Notes under the pieces: model-generated
Told to the model about the DNA's origin: nothing
The model's input: the letters and a program-made list of their open reading frames with translations, nothing else
The model's database searches: none
Origin: Beta vulgaris subsp. vulgaris
Taxonomy: Eukaryota > Streptophyta > Magnoliopsida > Caryophyllales > Amaranthaceae
NCBI RefSeq assembly: GCF_026745355.1
Contig: NC_079209.1
Coordinates: 7,604,984-7,668,983, forward strand
DNA length: 64,000 nucleotides
Reading direction: 5' to 3'
Shown here: piece by piece, positions 37,682 to 50,499 of the stretch
Numbering within the stretch: the first letter of the stretch is position 1
Layout: each line of letters starts with the position of its first letter
Position numbers and translations under genes: made by a program

Positions 37682-40227
37682 ACTACTGTTTCAAGAACTT
37701 TGGTATTTATCATCTTGTGAACATTTGATTCTATAAGATGAGATATAGCAATCTATATTTGAAGATCGTGGCTTTATTTAGAACATCAGCAACCTCCATC
37801 AAACTACCATCAAGTCTTTTTCAGCAAGACGTACAACGCAATCCCACCAACAATCGGCCAAGAAACGGTACATTTGGACTGATAAGATCACAAGATGATT
37901 TACAACATATTGGTTTTATTTTATGTGGTATGTAAGAGCTGGTAAATCTCAATTCAGTTTTAGTTTTTTCTTTATTTATCGTTTGGATGTACTATTAATA
38001 GTTTAATACCGTGTTTTAATTAAGACAAATTTCAACGATGCAAAAAAAATTATTTAAATAGGATGGAACATTCATATAGTGAACAATGTTAAAATGACCT
38101 ATTTGCATGCAATTTAACCAACTTTTGACGAACCATTAATATAATCTTTCTATCACAAGACATGAAAGGTTTATAAATACATGTTTTTGTCTCTGGGGAG
38201 GATTTTGTGGGTTCGTCAAAGGGATGTATTTATTTTTAATATATTTCTTAATTGTATTTAGGAGTATAAATTATTTAAAAATGTAAATATGTATTGATTG
38301 TATTATGAGGTAAATGGTACATGATTGTCTAAAACTAAGGGCCTATATGGCAAATATAGTAGTCATTAGTTGTTGTAATATAGTAATAAAAATTATTGGT
38401 TATTGTAATCACTTTTATAAGACAAGTACTCGGTAAAAATAGTTGTTGAATTAGTAAAAAAAAAACAAAAATCAATCATATTAACTTTCAAAAATTATTC
38501 ACAAGCTACTTGTACTCCAAAACATCTTTTATTATAGATCTGATAAAATACTACATACCTTAATTCTCAATTCTAAAATTATCTTAGTTTACCAGATATC
38601 ATTATTATTAAGCTTAAAGTAAGTCTCTACTTGGTCAAACTTTAAAAAGTACTGCAAATACTTGTCGAAGACATGATTTTGTTGGGATAAAATTGTGAAG
38701 GCGAGAAAAAACGCAACTACCTTTCCCCGACTTATATTATGAAATTTTGTTAGGATAGATTTAGAAGTATTTCCTAAATCTATCTTTATAAAAGTGTTTA
38801 TTTAAACATATTTAGATATGTTTATCTAGATATAATATTTTTTAGTAAATTAATTTTACACTTCATAGAAGGCTAAGTTCAACTCTCTTCATTATGCTAG
38901 CAAAAGGGGGAAAAGGTGAGGAAAATCAAAAAAAGCATGAGGAATATCTTCTGTTCCGATGTTCCCATTAAATTTTGTTCCTTCTTTGTCTGTATCTTTA
39001 TGGCTTTTAATATAGTTTTTCGGTGCATTGATAATATTATTTTTTCAGATAAATATAGGTTACTCAAGTTTGTGTCATAGAAATGCGTATCCTTGCATAC
39101 TTTGTGTCTGGCCAATCAATTAAAGAATATGGGCAGAGAGAATATGGAGGAAAAGGCAAAAAGGGGACAAATGACCCAAGTCTCGGTGATCCAGCGCTCG
39201 AGGCTTGTTGCATTTTGCATAACAAAACTAGTTATGAGGTTCGGATTATCTCTCGCGTAAGGAAAAATTTCTTTTATTAATATTGTATTTTAAAATGTTA
39301 ACACTAAATACAATTTATTTTAGTGATTATAATTTTAATATATCTCTATTATATAAGGAAACGGGGAGCAATGTTGTCCTTTTTTGAAATGCCTATTTTG
39401 TCCCCCCTTCCCTTTGTAAATTACAAAAGCAATGACAAAATCAAAATCGGCACTCAAAGAAAACTACCGAAAATTAATTTACAACACTCACTCAAAAATC
39501 ACTTAAAAAAGAAACTTTACAAATCACTCATACAATTGAGAAAATCACGTTATAAAAATCACGCAAATCACTCAAATAATCAAGAACTTTATTAAAACTT
39601 AAAATTAACATACAAACTAAAACTAATAACCTAGAACGTCAATATATACACAAACATTTATAAAAATTTACTTACAAATCACTATTCTCAAGAATCATTC
39701 ACAATTAATGGTGGGTCGTGATAAAAATAGAGGTGTATTTGTAGTGAAATTAGAATTTAGAAGTTAGACAGAAAAAAATTATTTACTTTTTTATAGTGTT
39801 TAGAATTTAGTATTGTACTTAATTCAAAAATCAACTAAAAAATTAGAATATTAGAAATCATAAATAAATTCAATAAAATTTCTATTTTATTCATAGAATT
39901 TAACTTTGAAAAGTAAAAAAAACAAACAAAAATAATGGTGAGAGACTTAAGTGACAGAAACCAAACCAATTAAATTTTGCAGCTAAAAACAATTATACTT
40001 CATATGTCTAATGTTCAAATTTTGACTCTTATGCCGAAGAAAATCGATATCGCGTGCAAAAAATACTAGTCTGAACTTAAGGTCACAAGACCAAATACTA
40101 CTATGTCATTTCTAATTTTTTGATTGTACATTAATTACATAAATTAAAACGTCTTTAGGGAAAGCGCCACATGGCACCGGTCCTTTACTTAAGAACGTGT
40201 TTTAATAAATGAGTCCGTTTTTGGAGA
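37682..40227. other. intergenic, nothing recognised
   Basis: Long AT-rich stretch. Around 39440-39590 AATCACTCAAA-like words recur loosely. No gene, no paired ends. Confidence 0.45.
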
Positions 40228-43200
40228 GACGGTCTCACGTTAGTGTTAACGTGAGACCGCTGATGTCATGTTGACATCACGCACGTGCATCAAACCAACA
40301 GTAGAATTAGTTAAGCGTTTGTACCTATTAGTTATGTTAGCCTTAAATTGCTTCTGGATGAATTAGTTAAGCGCTGGAGTATATTAGTTATATCATATAT
40401 TCCAGATTATAATGCATCTTATTGACCCTAATTTCAGTATCACACATAAACATTATCTCTTTCTTCTCTAATCCATCGAGACGTCCTAAAACCTGTATTT
40501 TTTTTCCTCCTCCATTCTCTGCAAACAACCTGCATCGGATGTTTAATTTGGATGTAAGTAAAATATTTGAGCACAAGTTTGTAATGACAATGTCCACAAA
40601 CAGTTACTTTGTTTTTTCACCTAATAAGATGTTTATCATGTTTGAAATCAGAGAAGAGTTTGACACATATTCATCGCAACAGGTAATATGTATTGCCCAT
40701 TGTTAGATGATAACTTGCACTTGCAAAAACTTTGAAAAAACAGATCAGATCACTTTTGGTATCAAAAACTTAACTTTTTACATTTGAAAGTTTAACTTTT
40801 TATTTGAAAAACATAACTAATACCAAAATGTTATTAGTTATTAATTTATTCGTAATAGTTTGAAGTAATAGTTACGCTGCTAGGATTGTTGTATTTTCAT
40901 GCCTTGAGAATCATGCACATACGTTCAATCACAAAAATACTGCATAAGCAAAGCAAAAGGTGGATTAGATATATAGAGAGGAAAGTGTGGAAAAGATAAA
41001 TGAATAGATAAACCAATCTAAACCTATGACGATATGAAACCGCGAGAAAATTAGTTCTACAATCTCATGATCAAAAGTCAAGATAATGAAGATGCAAGAA
41101 AGGCACTCCAAGAAGTCTATGAAAATACTATTGCAATTATTAAGAAAGACTTATGGTGCGTTATATTCAATTTATTGGACCTGAACTTATTGGAACTTAT
41201 CTGAACTGAACTTATTGAACCTGAACTGAACTTATTGGAACTTATTAAACCTGATTGGACCTGATTCAACTTATTGGACCTGATTGAACCTGATTGGAAC
41301 TTATTGGACCTGATTGGAACTTATTGGGCCTGATTAAACCTGATTGACCTTATTGGACCTTATTGGAACTTATTGACCCTGATTGAAACTTATTAGACCT
41401 TATTGGACCTGATTGAAACTTATTAGACCTTATTGAACCTGATTGAAACTTATTGAGACAAAAACATTGACCATGAATAACATAAATATTACCACTAACG
41501 TAAATACTACCCCTCAAATTTTTTTATGGAATAATAATTATTATTATAATTCGTCCTTTAAAAAATAATGATTATTAATTATCTCTTATGATAATTAATT
41601 TAACAAAAGAAATTACTATTTATATATTTGCCTATATATAACTTTCATCACTAATATATCTAATAGTGTTGTTTTAATTTTATAAAACACTAGTAGAAAA
41701 TCAAAAAATTAATTTTATAAAATACTAGTAATTACTAATCTAAGAGGAGCAAAAGGCAGTGAACTATCATTGTAAAGGGCTTGATTATGGGCTTGATTCT
41801 CCTTTTCCTAATCAATGAAAATAAGCTGAACATTTATTGCTAACAACAACTCCTTCATTCATTTCTTCAGCTTTCTTCACCTTTCATTTATTTGAATGTT
41901 ACTAGAAGAAAGAGAAAAAAATGTTCAAAGTCACAGTAGCTTCAACACCTCTCAGATTTCTTCTCATTACTTCTCCTTTCTTCTCCTTTCTTCCTTCTGT
42001 TTTTTCTTTTTTTTGTTCAAAATCTGCATAACACGAAGCCCTCTTCGTCCTTCAATTCTTCATTTGAGCAGCTTGTGAGCCGTCGCGCTTGTGCATTCCA
42101 GTTTTCACCACCATTGTCGCCTACTCCAGTGATGATAATGTAGAAGATGAAGAAAGATACTCCGATGAAGAAAGATACTCCAGTGATGATAATGAAGCAA
42201 TCAATTGATAACATTTATATCTTTCATAGTTATTAGGAACGAAAACATGTTATCTCTAGTTATTTAAAGACGAATTGCAAAATATTGTAATTATAATAAT
42301 AATTATTATTATTGTTAACCTTAATTATTTGACCATGATTATAATATTATTCAATAGCAATATGAATAATCAAATAATAGACAATAATACATAGTATAAT
42401 ACTATACATTGTGGTACTTTAATAAAAATTTCTAATAATAACATAATCAACTAATAGTAATATGAATAATAAAATAATAGACATAATACAAATAAATAAT
42501 AAAATAATATACATAATACAAATAAATAATAAAATAATAGACACTAATACAAGTATAATACTATATAATCATTGTGGTACTTTAATTAAAATTCTAATAA
42601 TAACATAATCCGCTAATAGTGATATGAAATTATGAATAACAAAATAATGGACAATAATACAAATGTTTATTAAACATTGACTATTTGGACCTTATTGGAC
42701 CTTATTAGACCTGATTGGAACTTATTGGACCTTATTAGACCTGATTGGAACTTATTGGACCTTATTAGACCTGATTGGAACTTATTGCACCTAATTGGAA
42801 CTTATTGGACCTTATTAGACCTTATTGGAACTTATTGCACTTATTAGACCTTATTGCAACTTATCTGAACTTATCTGAACTTATTGGACCTGAAACTTAA
42901 TTTTTTAAGTTGAATAGAACGCACCCTTAATTACAAAACCAATTATAGAAGAACGATGCTCATCAAGTACAACTACATTGGTTATATTATTTTATACCCG
43001 TATGGTTCAAAAACAAAGAGAGGACGTGCAATAAAGAAAAGTCATTTTGAGAAGACTAAAAAACATAAATTCCAAGAATCAAATTGAAATTGGTACAATA
43101 ATTACTCCAAATGCTAGGTTGTTCTAAGTTATTTTTTCAGGTTGTCTTTTGTATTTGACATTTTAGATTTGTAAAAAAATTGTTTCTTCGTTTATATTAG

Positions 43201-43408
43201 AAACCAAAATAATGCTCAATTAATCTTAACTAATTATAGAACAACACTAACTAATGTATTGAATATGTTAACTAAAAAACAATGAAGTCTACGTAAAGAT
43301 TACCAGCTCTAACTAATTCGCCAAAATATTATTGTGACAATTTGTAAGACGCGGTCCGTTTTCTAAAATAATTAATCTTAAGACTAACGTGAGACCGTCT
43401 TCTTTAAG
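40228..43408. mobile_element. foldback/MULE-like element, copy 2 (hosts a Harbinger MITE)
   Basis: The left end GAGACGGTCTCACGTTAG (40226-40243) is followed at once by the inverted word AACGTGAGACC, the same hairpin as in copy 1. The right end is ACTAACGTGAGACCGTCTTC (43383-43402). The left 300 bp matches, in reverse orientation, the right 300 bp of copy 1 (26940-27245), including GTCATGTTGACATCAC and CTTCTGGATGAATTAGTTAA. About 1.77 kb of the interior is the Harbinger-type element 41154-42926. Confidence 0.6.
41154..42926. mobile_element. Harbinger-type element with terminal GGACCTGATT arrays
   Basis: A 1773-bp element with TTA on both sides (41151-41153, 42927-42929). Ends: TGGTGCGTTATATTCAA (first base drifted from G) and, read in reverse, GGGTGCGTTCTATTCAA. 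About 300 bp next to the left end and 240 bp next to the right are degenerate tandem arrays built from TTGGACCTGATT and GGAACTTA. The middle is AT-rich with AATAATAGACAATAATACAA repeats and a short pyrimidine-rich leader-like block (41850-42070). No transposase frame. Confidence 0.85.
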
Positions 43409-43426
43409 ACTTTGTGTTAATAAATA

Positions 43427-43682
43427 CTCCTTTCGTTTCTTTTTAGTTTACTCACTTCACTTTAGGGGATCGGAGAACTAAGGAGGAAGTACAAAAAAAT
43501 GAGAGAGAAATTGAAAAGGTGTGGAGAGAAACAACATAGTAGGTTAAAATATTAAAAAGTGAATGACATAGGTGGAAAAAGTAGATGTGATATGTTATCA
43601 AAAATAACAAAAGCAACAGTATGTAGATTAAAAACAACTGGATTAAAAAGAAAAATGTGTAAATTAAAAAAAATGGAAGGAG
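43427..43682. mobile_element. Stowaway-like MITE
   Basis: A 256-bp element; CTCCTTTCGTTTCTTTTTAG on the left and AAAAAAATGGAAGGAG on the right pair imperfectly, with TA on each side (43425-43426, 43683-43684). It lies directly at the right edge of foldback copy 2 and may have cut it short. Confidence 0.75.
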
Positions 43683-44240
43683 TATATAGATATATGGATG
43701 CTCTTCACCCCTTCGCTCTTCACTAGTGAAGTAATAAGGTGTCATTTCACGATTTACTATATACAAAGACTATATTAAGCCAAAAGTAACCCAACAAAAT
43801 AATAACGACAATAGAAACTAATTGGATAGTATGTTTCTTTTTCTTTTATGTTTGGTGTCTAGGGGAGGCGGAGGAGATGCATAAATTCATGCATAATACA
43901 AAACACTGTGGCACATTGTAATTTTAAATGATGGGTGTATTATAAGGAAAAGGTTGATATTATGTGATAAGGGTGTAGGAATGGTAGGGCCAGATTTTGC
44001 AAATTCGGTATTTGACCCATTATTCAAATCCTATTCGAATCGAATTAGATTTAGATTCGGATTTTTAGTTATCGAATTTAATGTTAGATTATTTTGCCTT
44101 AAATGGAATTAGATTGAGTCGAAGTTAGACAATTTTATCACTTAATACCATAAAAATCAGTGTTTTATAGTATAACTATACTATACATTAATTGTTTTAT
44201 GACAATATCGACGTAATTGTGCTCTTTTGATGTAGATTTA

Positions 44241-45721
44241 GGGTGTATTCTCTTCAGCTGAATAACCCTAAGCTTATCTGAACTAAACTTATTGGACCTG
44301 AACGGAACTCATTAGACCTGATTCAACTTATTGGACCTGATTAAACCTTATTGAAACTTATTGGACCTGATTGAAACTTATTGACCTGATTGGAACTTAG
44401 GGTGCGTTATTCTCTTCACCTTAATAAATTAAGTTTCACGTCCAATAAGTTCAGATAAGTTTTAATCAGGTCTAATCAGGGCAATAAGTTTCAATAAGGT
44501 ATTATAAGGTCCAATAAGTTCCAATCAGGTACAATAAGTTCCAATCAGGTGCAATAAGTTCCAATCAGGTGCAATAAGTTCCAATAAGGTTCAATAAGTT
44601 CCAATTGCTAAAAGTTAATAAGGTCCAATAAATTTCAATCAGGTCCAATAAGGTCTAATAAGTTCCAATCAGGTCAATAAGTTTCAATCATGTCCAATAA
44701 GTTCCAATAAGGTTTAATCAGGTCCAATAAGTTGAATCAGGTCCAATCAGGTCTAATAAGTTCAGTTCAGATAAGTTCAGGTCCAATAAGGTGAAAATAC
44801 CGCAATCTTATTAGATCTTATTGGACCTGATTGAAACTTATTAGACCTTATTGGACCTGATTGGAACTTATTAGACCTTATTGGACCTAATGGGAACTTA
44901 TTTGACCTTATTAGACAAAAAAAATTGATGAGTTATAACATAGATATTACTCCTAACGTAAATACTACCCCTCAAAATTTATTATGAAATAATAATTATT
45001 AAAATCCCTTTAAAAATTAATTACTATTAATTATCTCTTATGATAATAAACAATTTAACAAAAATATATACTATTTATATACTTGCCTATACACAACTTT
45101 CACCATAATATATCTAATAGTCTTGTTAATAGTAATATGAATAATAACAAAATAATAGACAATAATAGAAGTATAATACTATACATTATGGTACTTTAAT
45201 CAAAAAAATTTAATAATAACATAATAAGCTAATAGTAATATGAATAATAAAATAATAGACAATAATACAAATATTTAATAAAATAATAGACAATAATACA
45301 AGTATAATACGATATAATTATTGTGGTACTTTAATTAAAATTCTAGTAATAACATAATCAACCAATAGTGATATGAATAATAAAATATTGTACAATAATA
45401 CAAATGTTTATTGATCATTGACTATTTGGACCTTATTGAAACTTATTGGACCTGATTAGACCTAATTGAAATTTATTGCACATGATCGGAACTTATTGGA
45501 CCTTATTAGACGTAATTGAAACTTATTGCACCTGATTAGAACTTATTGGACCTTGTTAGACCTGATTGAAACTGATTATACCTGATTGGAACTTATTATT
45601 GGACCTTATTAGACCTGATTGGACCTGATTGAAGCTTTTCTGAACTAAATTGGACTTATCAAAACTGAACTGAACTTATAAGACCTGAAACTTAATTTAT
45701 TAAGGTGAAGAGAACACACCC
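44241..45721. mobile_element. Harbinger-type element with terminal arrays, nested in hAT
   Basis: A 1481-bp element; TTA at 44238-44240 and 45722-45724. Ends GGGTGTATTCTCTTCAGC and, in reverse, GGGTGTGTTCTCTTCACC. The same TTGGACCTGATTGGAACTTA arrays as in 41154-42926 flank a shared AT-rich middle (for example TAACGTAAATACTACCCCTC occurs in both elements). The left array is itself interrupted by another member at 44400-44807. Confidence 0.87.
44400..44807. mobile_element. 408-bp array-only Harbinger MITE, nested in its own kind
   Basis: Starts GGGTGCGTTATTCTCTTCAC after TTA (44397-44399) and ends GGTGAAAATACCGCAATC before TTA (44808-44810). The right end is partly decayed. Unlike its host it has no AT-rich middle: it is almost all arrays of AATAAGTTCCAATCAGGTCC, in the opposite orientation to the host array it entered. 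Confidence 0.8.
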
Positions 45722-45900
45722 TTAGTATATTAGTTGATAACATGGATTAGAAATCAGATTCAAGACAAAGATATCAGATTACATATAGGCTACACCTCCT
45801 ATGATTCGGATCAGATTTTCATAGTTTCATATTCATGTTGGATTTTTTTGTCGGATCAAGTCGGGCTAGGGATTGAATCCGGACTCAATCGTCATCTCTA

Positions 45901-47481
45901 ATAGGGTGACTGGTGCAATACCATTGTTATATACTTAGATTTATCCAAAATAACCTCTAAATGAGAAAAAACGTTTTTGAGCAAGTATACGCGCCACACG
46001 ACACTCTCACTTTAATTAGTTTTTTCATTTCATATCATCATTATGTACATTAAAAAAAAATTGGAAACATGATTAATATAAGATTCGACCACGTGATCTT
46101 AAGTTAATATACTAAATTTTAACCAATAAACTATGCTACATTAGATGATATTTTTTAACATAAAAATGTTAATAACTCACGATATTGTCCAGGAGACCAA
46201 GACTAAAAGCTAGTTCCTTATTAAAAACCAATTATACTTATGAATGAAGTATCTAAACTGCCAATGGTTACAATTGCGCAATTAACATTGGCTTGGTATT
46301 CCTTAACCCCTTTTTTAATCTAAAAGTTGACAAAATCAAATTTTAGTTCCTCCAATAATTATGAGGTTACTTAACCTCCTCCCGCGCCAGAATCACTCTG
46401 TATGTTTAATGCTTGTATTGAACAAAAGACTTGAAATATTACAGTACACATATTAGTCAATGAACGTGTCAAACACACTAATAATATTGTACTACACATT
46501 GAAATATATTTCCAACTTTGATAGGCCAAATTTGACTGTTTAGTAACAAAGACACAGCCTAAAATAAGTTATACTTTTCTAATATACACGTATAATGACA
46601 CTATTATTTTGTAATACAAATTATGATCACAAGTTCACAACTCTAAACCAAAACAAACAAACAAAACGAATAAAAAACAACAAAAGAACAAAAATGAAAA
46701 GCTGAAGAAATTTGACATAATAGACAAACTTATATAAACCCTTAAGTTTATAGAAATAGAACAGGTTAGAGAGACTACACATTTGCATTAGTGAAAAGAT
46801 GTATCTGATCCGTTTTACAAAATGTTTGTTTTTGTACATTAGTTTGACAAATTAAATAGGATAAGACAAAAAAAAATTGTGAATGAAAATTTCATATGAA
46901 CCGAGAAAGTATTGGCAAAGAATCAATCAACAAAACAAAATGACGTGTTTGACTGGTTATTGGCTTACCTTCAACCATCTGTCTTCATGAACTTATAGGC
47001 CGTTTTTTGACTCTCTTTTTTATATCGCTTCATTAAATTTTCAAAAACTTATCGTATGTTTGGTTTGTCATAAACGCATAATATTGGTTGGTATGCATAT
47101 GAATAAATAGTATATTCCGAATAAATAGTACTTAATCTATATCAAGATTCTGATTCTATAATAGTTTGGTATGCATATGAATGATTGATGATCAAAATTT
47201 GTGGACTTGGCCATAAGATTCCATGATCAGCTCACATCATGTTACGGATAAGGACTGACTCTTTGCCATCAAATGATGTTGAAATGAGATCATTAATCAA
47301 ATAATAAATCGCATTTCAAGTGATAATTAATTTTTGGGAAAAATAAAAATGTTATATATTTAGTTTGCTAGACTAATATATATACTTTAAACTACAAGAG
47401 GATTTTCTTACATATCCAAGTACACATGATAGTTATGATACAAGTTCCCATGACTCCCCTAAAAAAAAATATATTCATGAT
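45901..47481. other. intergenic, nothing recognised
   Basis: AT-rich. The word TTGGTATGCATATGAAT occurs twice (about 47088 and 47165), perhaps a footprint of an old duplication. No gene. Confidence 0.45.
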
Positions 47482-48030
47482 TAGAGGAGTTCGGTGTACG
47501 ATTTGAAATAGGGCTTAATTCAATCCAATCCAAACAAAATTTGGATTTGAATTTTTCAATCCGAATTCAAACCAATTAGAGTTTGAATCCGTTTCAATCC
47601 AATCCGAATGTTCATACTCTACATTGGATCTGATTTGAAAATCCGATATTTTAAACTCTAGTTTTTCGATGAAATAAATCAAGCACTACAACAACATAGT
47701 AGGTTTAAGAAATGAGGAATTAAGTGATATTAGGGTTTTAGGGGAAAGGTTGAAGTGCTAAGCCTAATGAGCTATCGACTAGGTTTTTTTAAAAAAAAAA
47801 ACTCAGTTAAGCAATTAGGCCAAATTCAGATACATAATACATGGAATATTACTATTCGGTTATATTGGATTTTTGGATCCAATTACCCTCAATCCAATCC
47901 GAGAATCCGTTTTTTTAAAAAATCTCAATCTTAGTCCAAATCCAATTCAAACACATTTCGAATCCAATCCGAATTACTAATTCAGAATGGATTTAATTTC
48001 GAAATTTATCCGAATAACTTACACCCCCTA
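47482..48030. mobile_element. hAT-like MITE with CCAATCCGAA repeats
   Basis: About 549 bp. Left end TAGAGGAGTTCGGTGTACG; right end in reverse TAGGGGGTGTAAGTTATTCG. The words AATCCAATCCGAA and its inverse are repeated at both sides. Flanking octamers TTCATGAT and CCGATGAT share only the last five bases, so the target duplication is weak evidence. Confidence 0.5.
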
Positions 48031-48937
48031 CCGATGATGGTAAAACAATTATGATAAAGTCTACCTCACTAGCTACATACTTCCTCCATATTGAACTAGC
48101 ATTTTTTGCACGCTATGCGTGCTTGTCATGTTAACCTTTTTTCCCAATTAGTTATAAAAATTATTAGTGTTACCAAAAATTTAATTCGAATAAACATTTA
48201 CAATCATTTTTAGGTTTTTTTAATTATTTGTTTATTATTATTTAAATATAGTATTGAGAGAAGTACATATTAAGAAGAAGAAAGTTTGTGCTCAAATAAA
48301 GTAGAAAAATTTGTGTATCAGGTTCAATCGTTGAATATTAATAAAGTGGAAGAGTTTGATTTATATAATAGTAATTACTGAACGATAATCAACATTTAGA
48401 TTTTAAAATATTATTACTATAACTATCAATATGAAATTTAAGTTTTTATTCTTCTAATGATTTCAATCAAGTTATATTGTCAATTTATTTTATTAATTAG
48501 AGGCGTTCAGACATATGTAAGAACAGAGAATCATTCTCGTTAATTTAATATTTAATTGATATTTCAAATTCAATTCCTTTGCTAACTTGTTCAATATATA
48601 TGGCAAGTAATAGGATGAAGAAAATAATATTTAATACGTATAACCACTGAATTCATTGACGGTATATAAGACTTATTGTAAGGGGGACACCATCTTCCTC
48701 CCCCTTCACTTTTATAATAGAGATAAGATACTACACTTTTTTCTTTCCTTATTATTAAGTTTTTTTATCAGCAAAACGACTATAGTACCCTTACTTATAA
48801 TATAAATCTACACTAATCTACCTTAACGTCATATTATTAGATTAATAAACACTCTTAATATGTACACCTCTTCCTTTAAACCCACCACCTCCTCTCCTCT
48901 TTCTTCACCAACATTCAACTACCACCTCCCGCAACTG
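48031..48937. other. intergenic, nothing recognised
   Basis: AT-rich until about 48850, then C-rich leader-like sequence (CCACCACCTCCTCTCC) that continues on the far side of the Copia insertion at 54072. Confidence 0.45.
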
Positions 48938-48942
48938 CCATA

Positions 48943-49224
48943 TATTGAAGCTACAGCTGCTGATGCTCCAAGCTGATCATACTCTCCATGTTGACGTGTA
49001 ATAGTTAGTTCAGTTAGTTGAGTTTGTTCTAACAACTTCCTGATTTCTAGGAAGTTAGTTATAATCAGTTAGAGGGTCTTATTACATCATCTTCTGTAAT
49101 AACAAGGTCTATATATACCTTGCTAAGTTCATTTTCTGTATTTCATTCAAACAATTACAAATGAAATGAAATTCGTCTATTCTCTCTCTACATTTCTTGT
49201 TTCCAAATATTAAGATTCATTATA
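48943..49224 (+). repeat. Copia 5' LTR
   Basis: 282 bp from TATTGAAGCTACAG to ATTCATTATA. The canonical TG lies three bases in; the target duplication sets the border at 48943. A TATA-like CTATATATACC at about 49110 is the likely promoter core. The last CA is mutated to TA. Confidence 0.93.
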
Positions 49225-49241
49225 TGGTATCAGAGGAGGAG
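49225..49241 (+). other. primer-binding site, initiator tRNA-Met
   Basis: TGGTATCAGAGGAGGAG directly follows the 5' LTR. TGGTATCAGAG is the standard Copia primer-binding site, complementary to the 3' end of initiator methionine tRNA. Confidence 0.93.
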
Positions 49242-49443
49242 AATTCTACTTCAAATTCATGAAATTCCGCACATTTTTTCAACTCAAGAACACATTCCAA
49301 GTTCTCTTCAAATCAGTACAATATTGATTGATTGATTGTTATGAATAATAAATCCAATTGATTGCTTAGTTGCTTGATTACTTTGTTTCATTATGATTCA
49401 AACAAATTCTATTTCAAAATTCATTTTTCCAAAATTTCTCAAA

Positions 49444-50499
49444 ATGTCAGAAACACCCAACACATAAAATTCATCTCCCTTTGCTCCTTTTTTAAACCCA
49501 ATTCAAGATCCTACATCAGTTTACTTCATTCATCCTTCAGAAAATCCTATAATTCCTCTTGTTTATGAAAAATTCAATGGAGATAATTTTGCTGATTGGA
49601 AAAGAGGCATGTTATTAGCTTTGTCTATGGAAAACAAAATCGCTTTTATTGATGGAAGTTTAAAGAAACCTGATTCTACTAGTTCCTTACACTCAGGCTG
49701 GGAAAGATGCAATAACATGATTATTTCTTATATTCAGAGGTCTCTAGATAATACATTAGCTAAAAGTGTATTGTATTACTCTACTGCCAGTGAAATCTGG
49801 AAAGATCTTGAAGATAGATACTCTATCATTTCAGGACCTCAGTTATATTCTATTCAGCAAACTCTTAAACAAGTTGAGCAAGGCTCATCTTCTATTGCTG
49901 AATTTTTCACAAAAATAAAAGTGATTTGGGAACAGATAAGTTCTACAAGTCCTCTTCCTTGCTGTACTTGTAATGGTTGTTCTTGTGAATTAACCAAGAA
50001 GTTTCAGAAAACACAACATGATGAAAGACTGATCCAGTTTCTTATGAAACTTGATGGAAGGCATGCTGCAGTAAGGACAAATATCCTTATGATGACCCCA
50101 CTTCCTTCTATTTCCACAGCATATAATCTCTTGGTTCAAGATCAAAAATAAAGAGAAATAACTGACATGCTTCATAGTCCTGCTATGGCATTTACAACAA
50201 CAGAAAACAAGAAACCTGATACTGTTGATGTGTATAAAGGAAGGTCTTATTCCAATTCTGGTCATACTCTTGGATATGGGAAGAAACTCAATTCATACTA
50301 CTGTAATCACTGCAAAATGCCTGGTCATTCCATTGAAAGGTGCTGGAAAGTTAATGGCTACCCTTCATTCAATCACAGTGGCAAATACACCAAGAATAAG
50401 AAGATTGCTGCAGTTGTGTATGGAGATGAAGAATTTAGTGAGTCTGATGGTAAGATGATACCACTGCTCGTCTCACTAAAGCTCAATATGATCATTTGA
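49444..50499 (+). pseudogene. Copia gag (broken)
   Basis: Capsid and nucleocapsid part of the polyprotein. The likely start is the ATG at 49444 (MSETPNT), stopped at once by TAA at 49465. The frame then runs on with FNGDNFADWKRGM (about 49573-49611), the gag-type entry block, and the UBN2-like core. A second TAA at 50149 interrupts it. The zinc knuckle CNHCKMPGHSIERC (about 50301-50342) has the CX2CX4HX4C spacing of nucleocapsid fingers. A frame change near 50455 leads into protease. Confidence 0.9.

Larger units (their letters stand above)
43976..45900. mobile_element. hAT-like element hosting Harbinger MITEs
   Basis: Left end TAGGAATGGTAGGGCC; right end read in reverse TTAGAGATGACGATTGAG, so only TAG-(A/G)-ATG is clearly shared. 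Flanking octamers TAAGGGTG (43968-43975) and ATAGGGTG (45901-45908) match at 6 of 8 positions, the hAT target size. Words of the type GGATTCGAAT/TCAGATT near both ends resemble subterminal repeats. Most of its length is the nested element 44241-45721. Confidence 0.6.
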
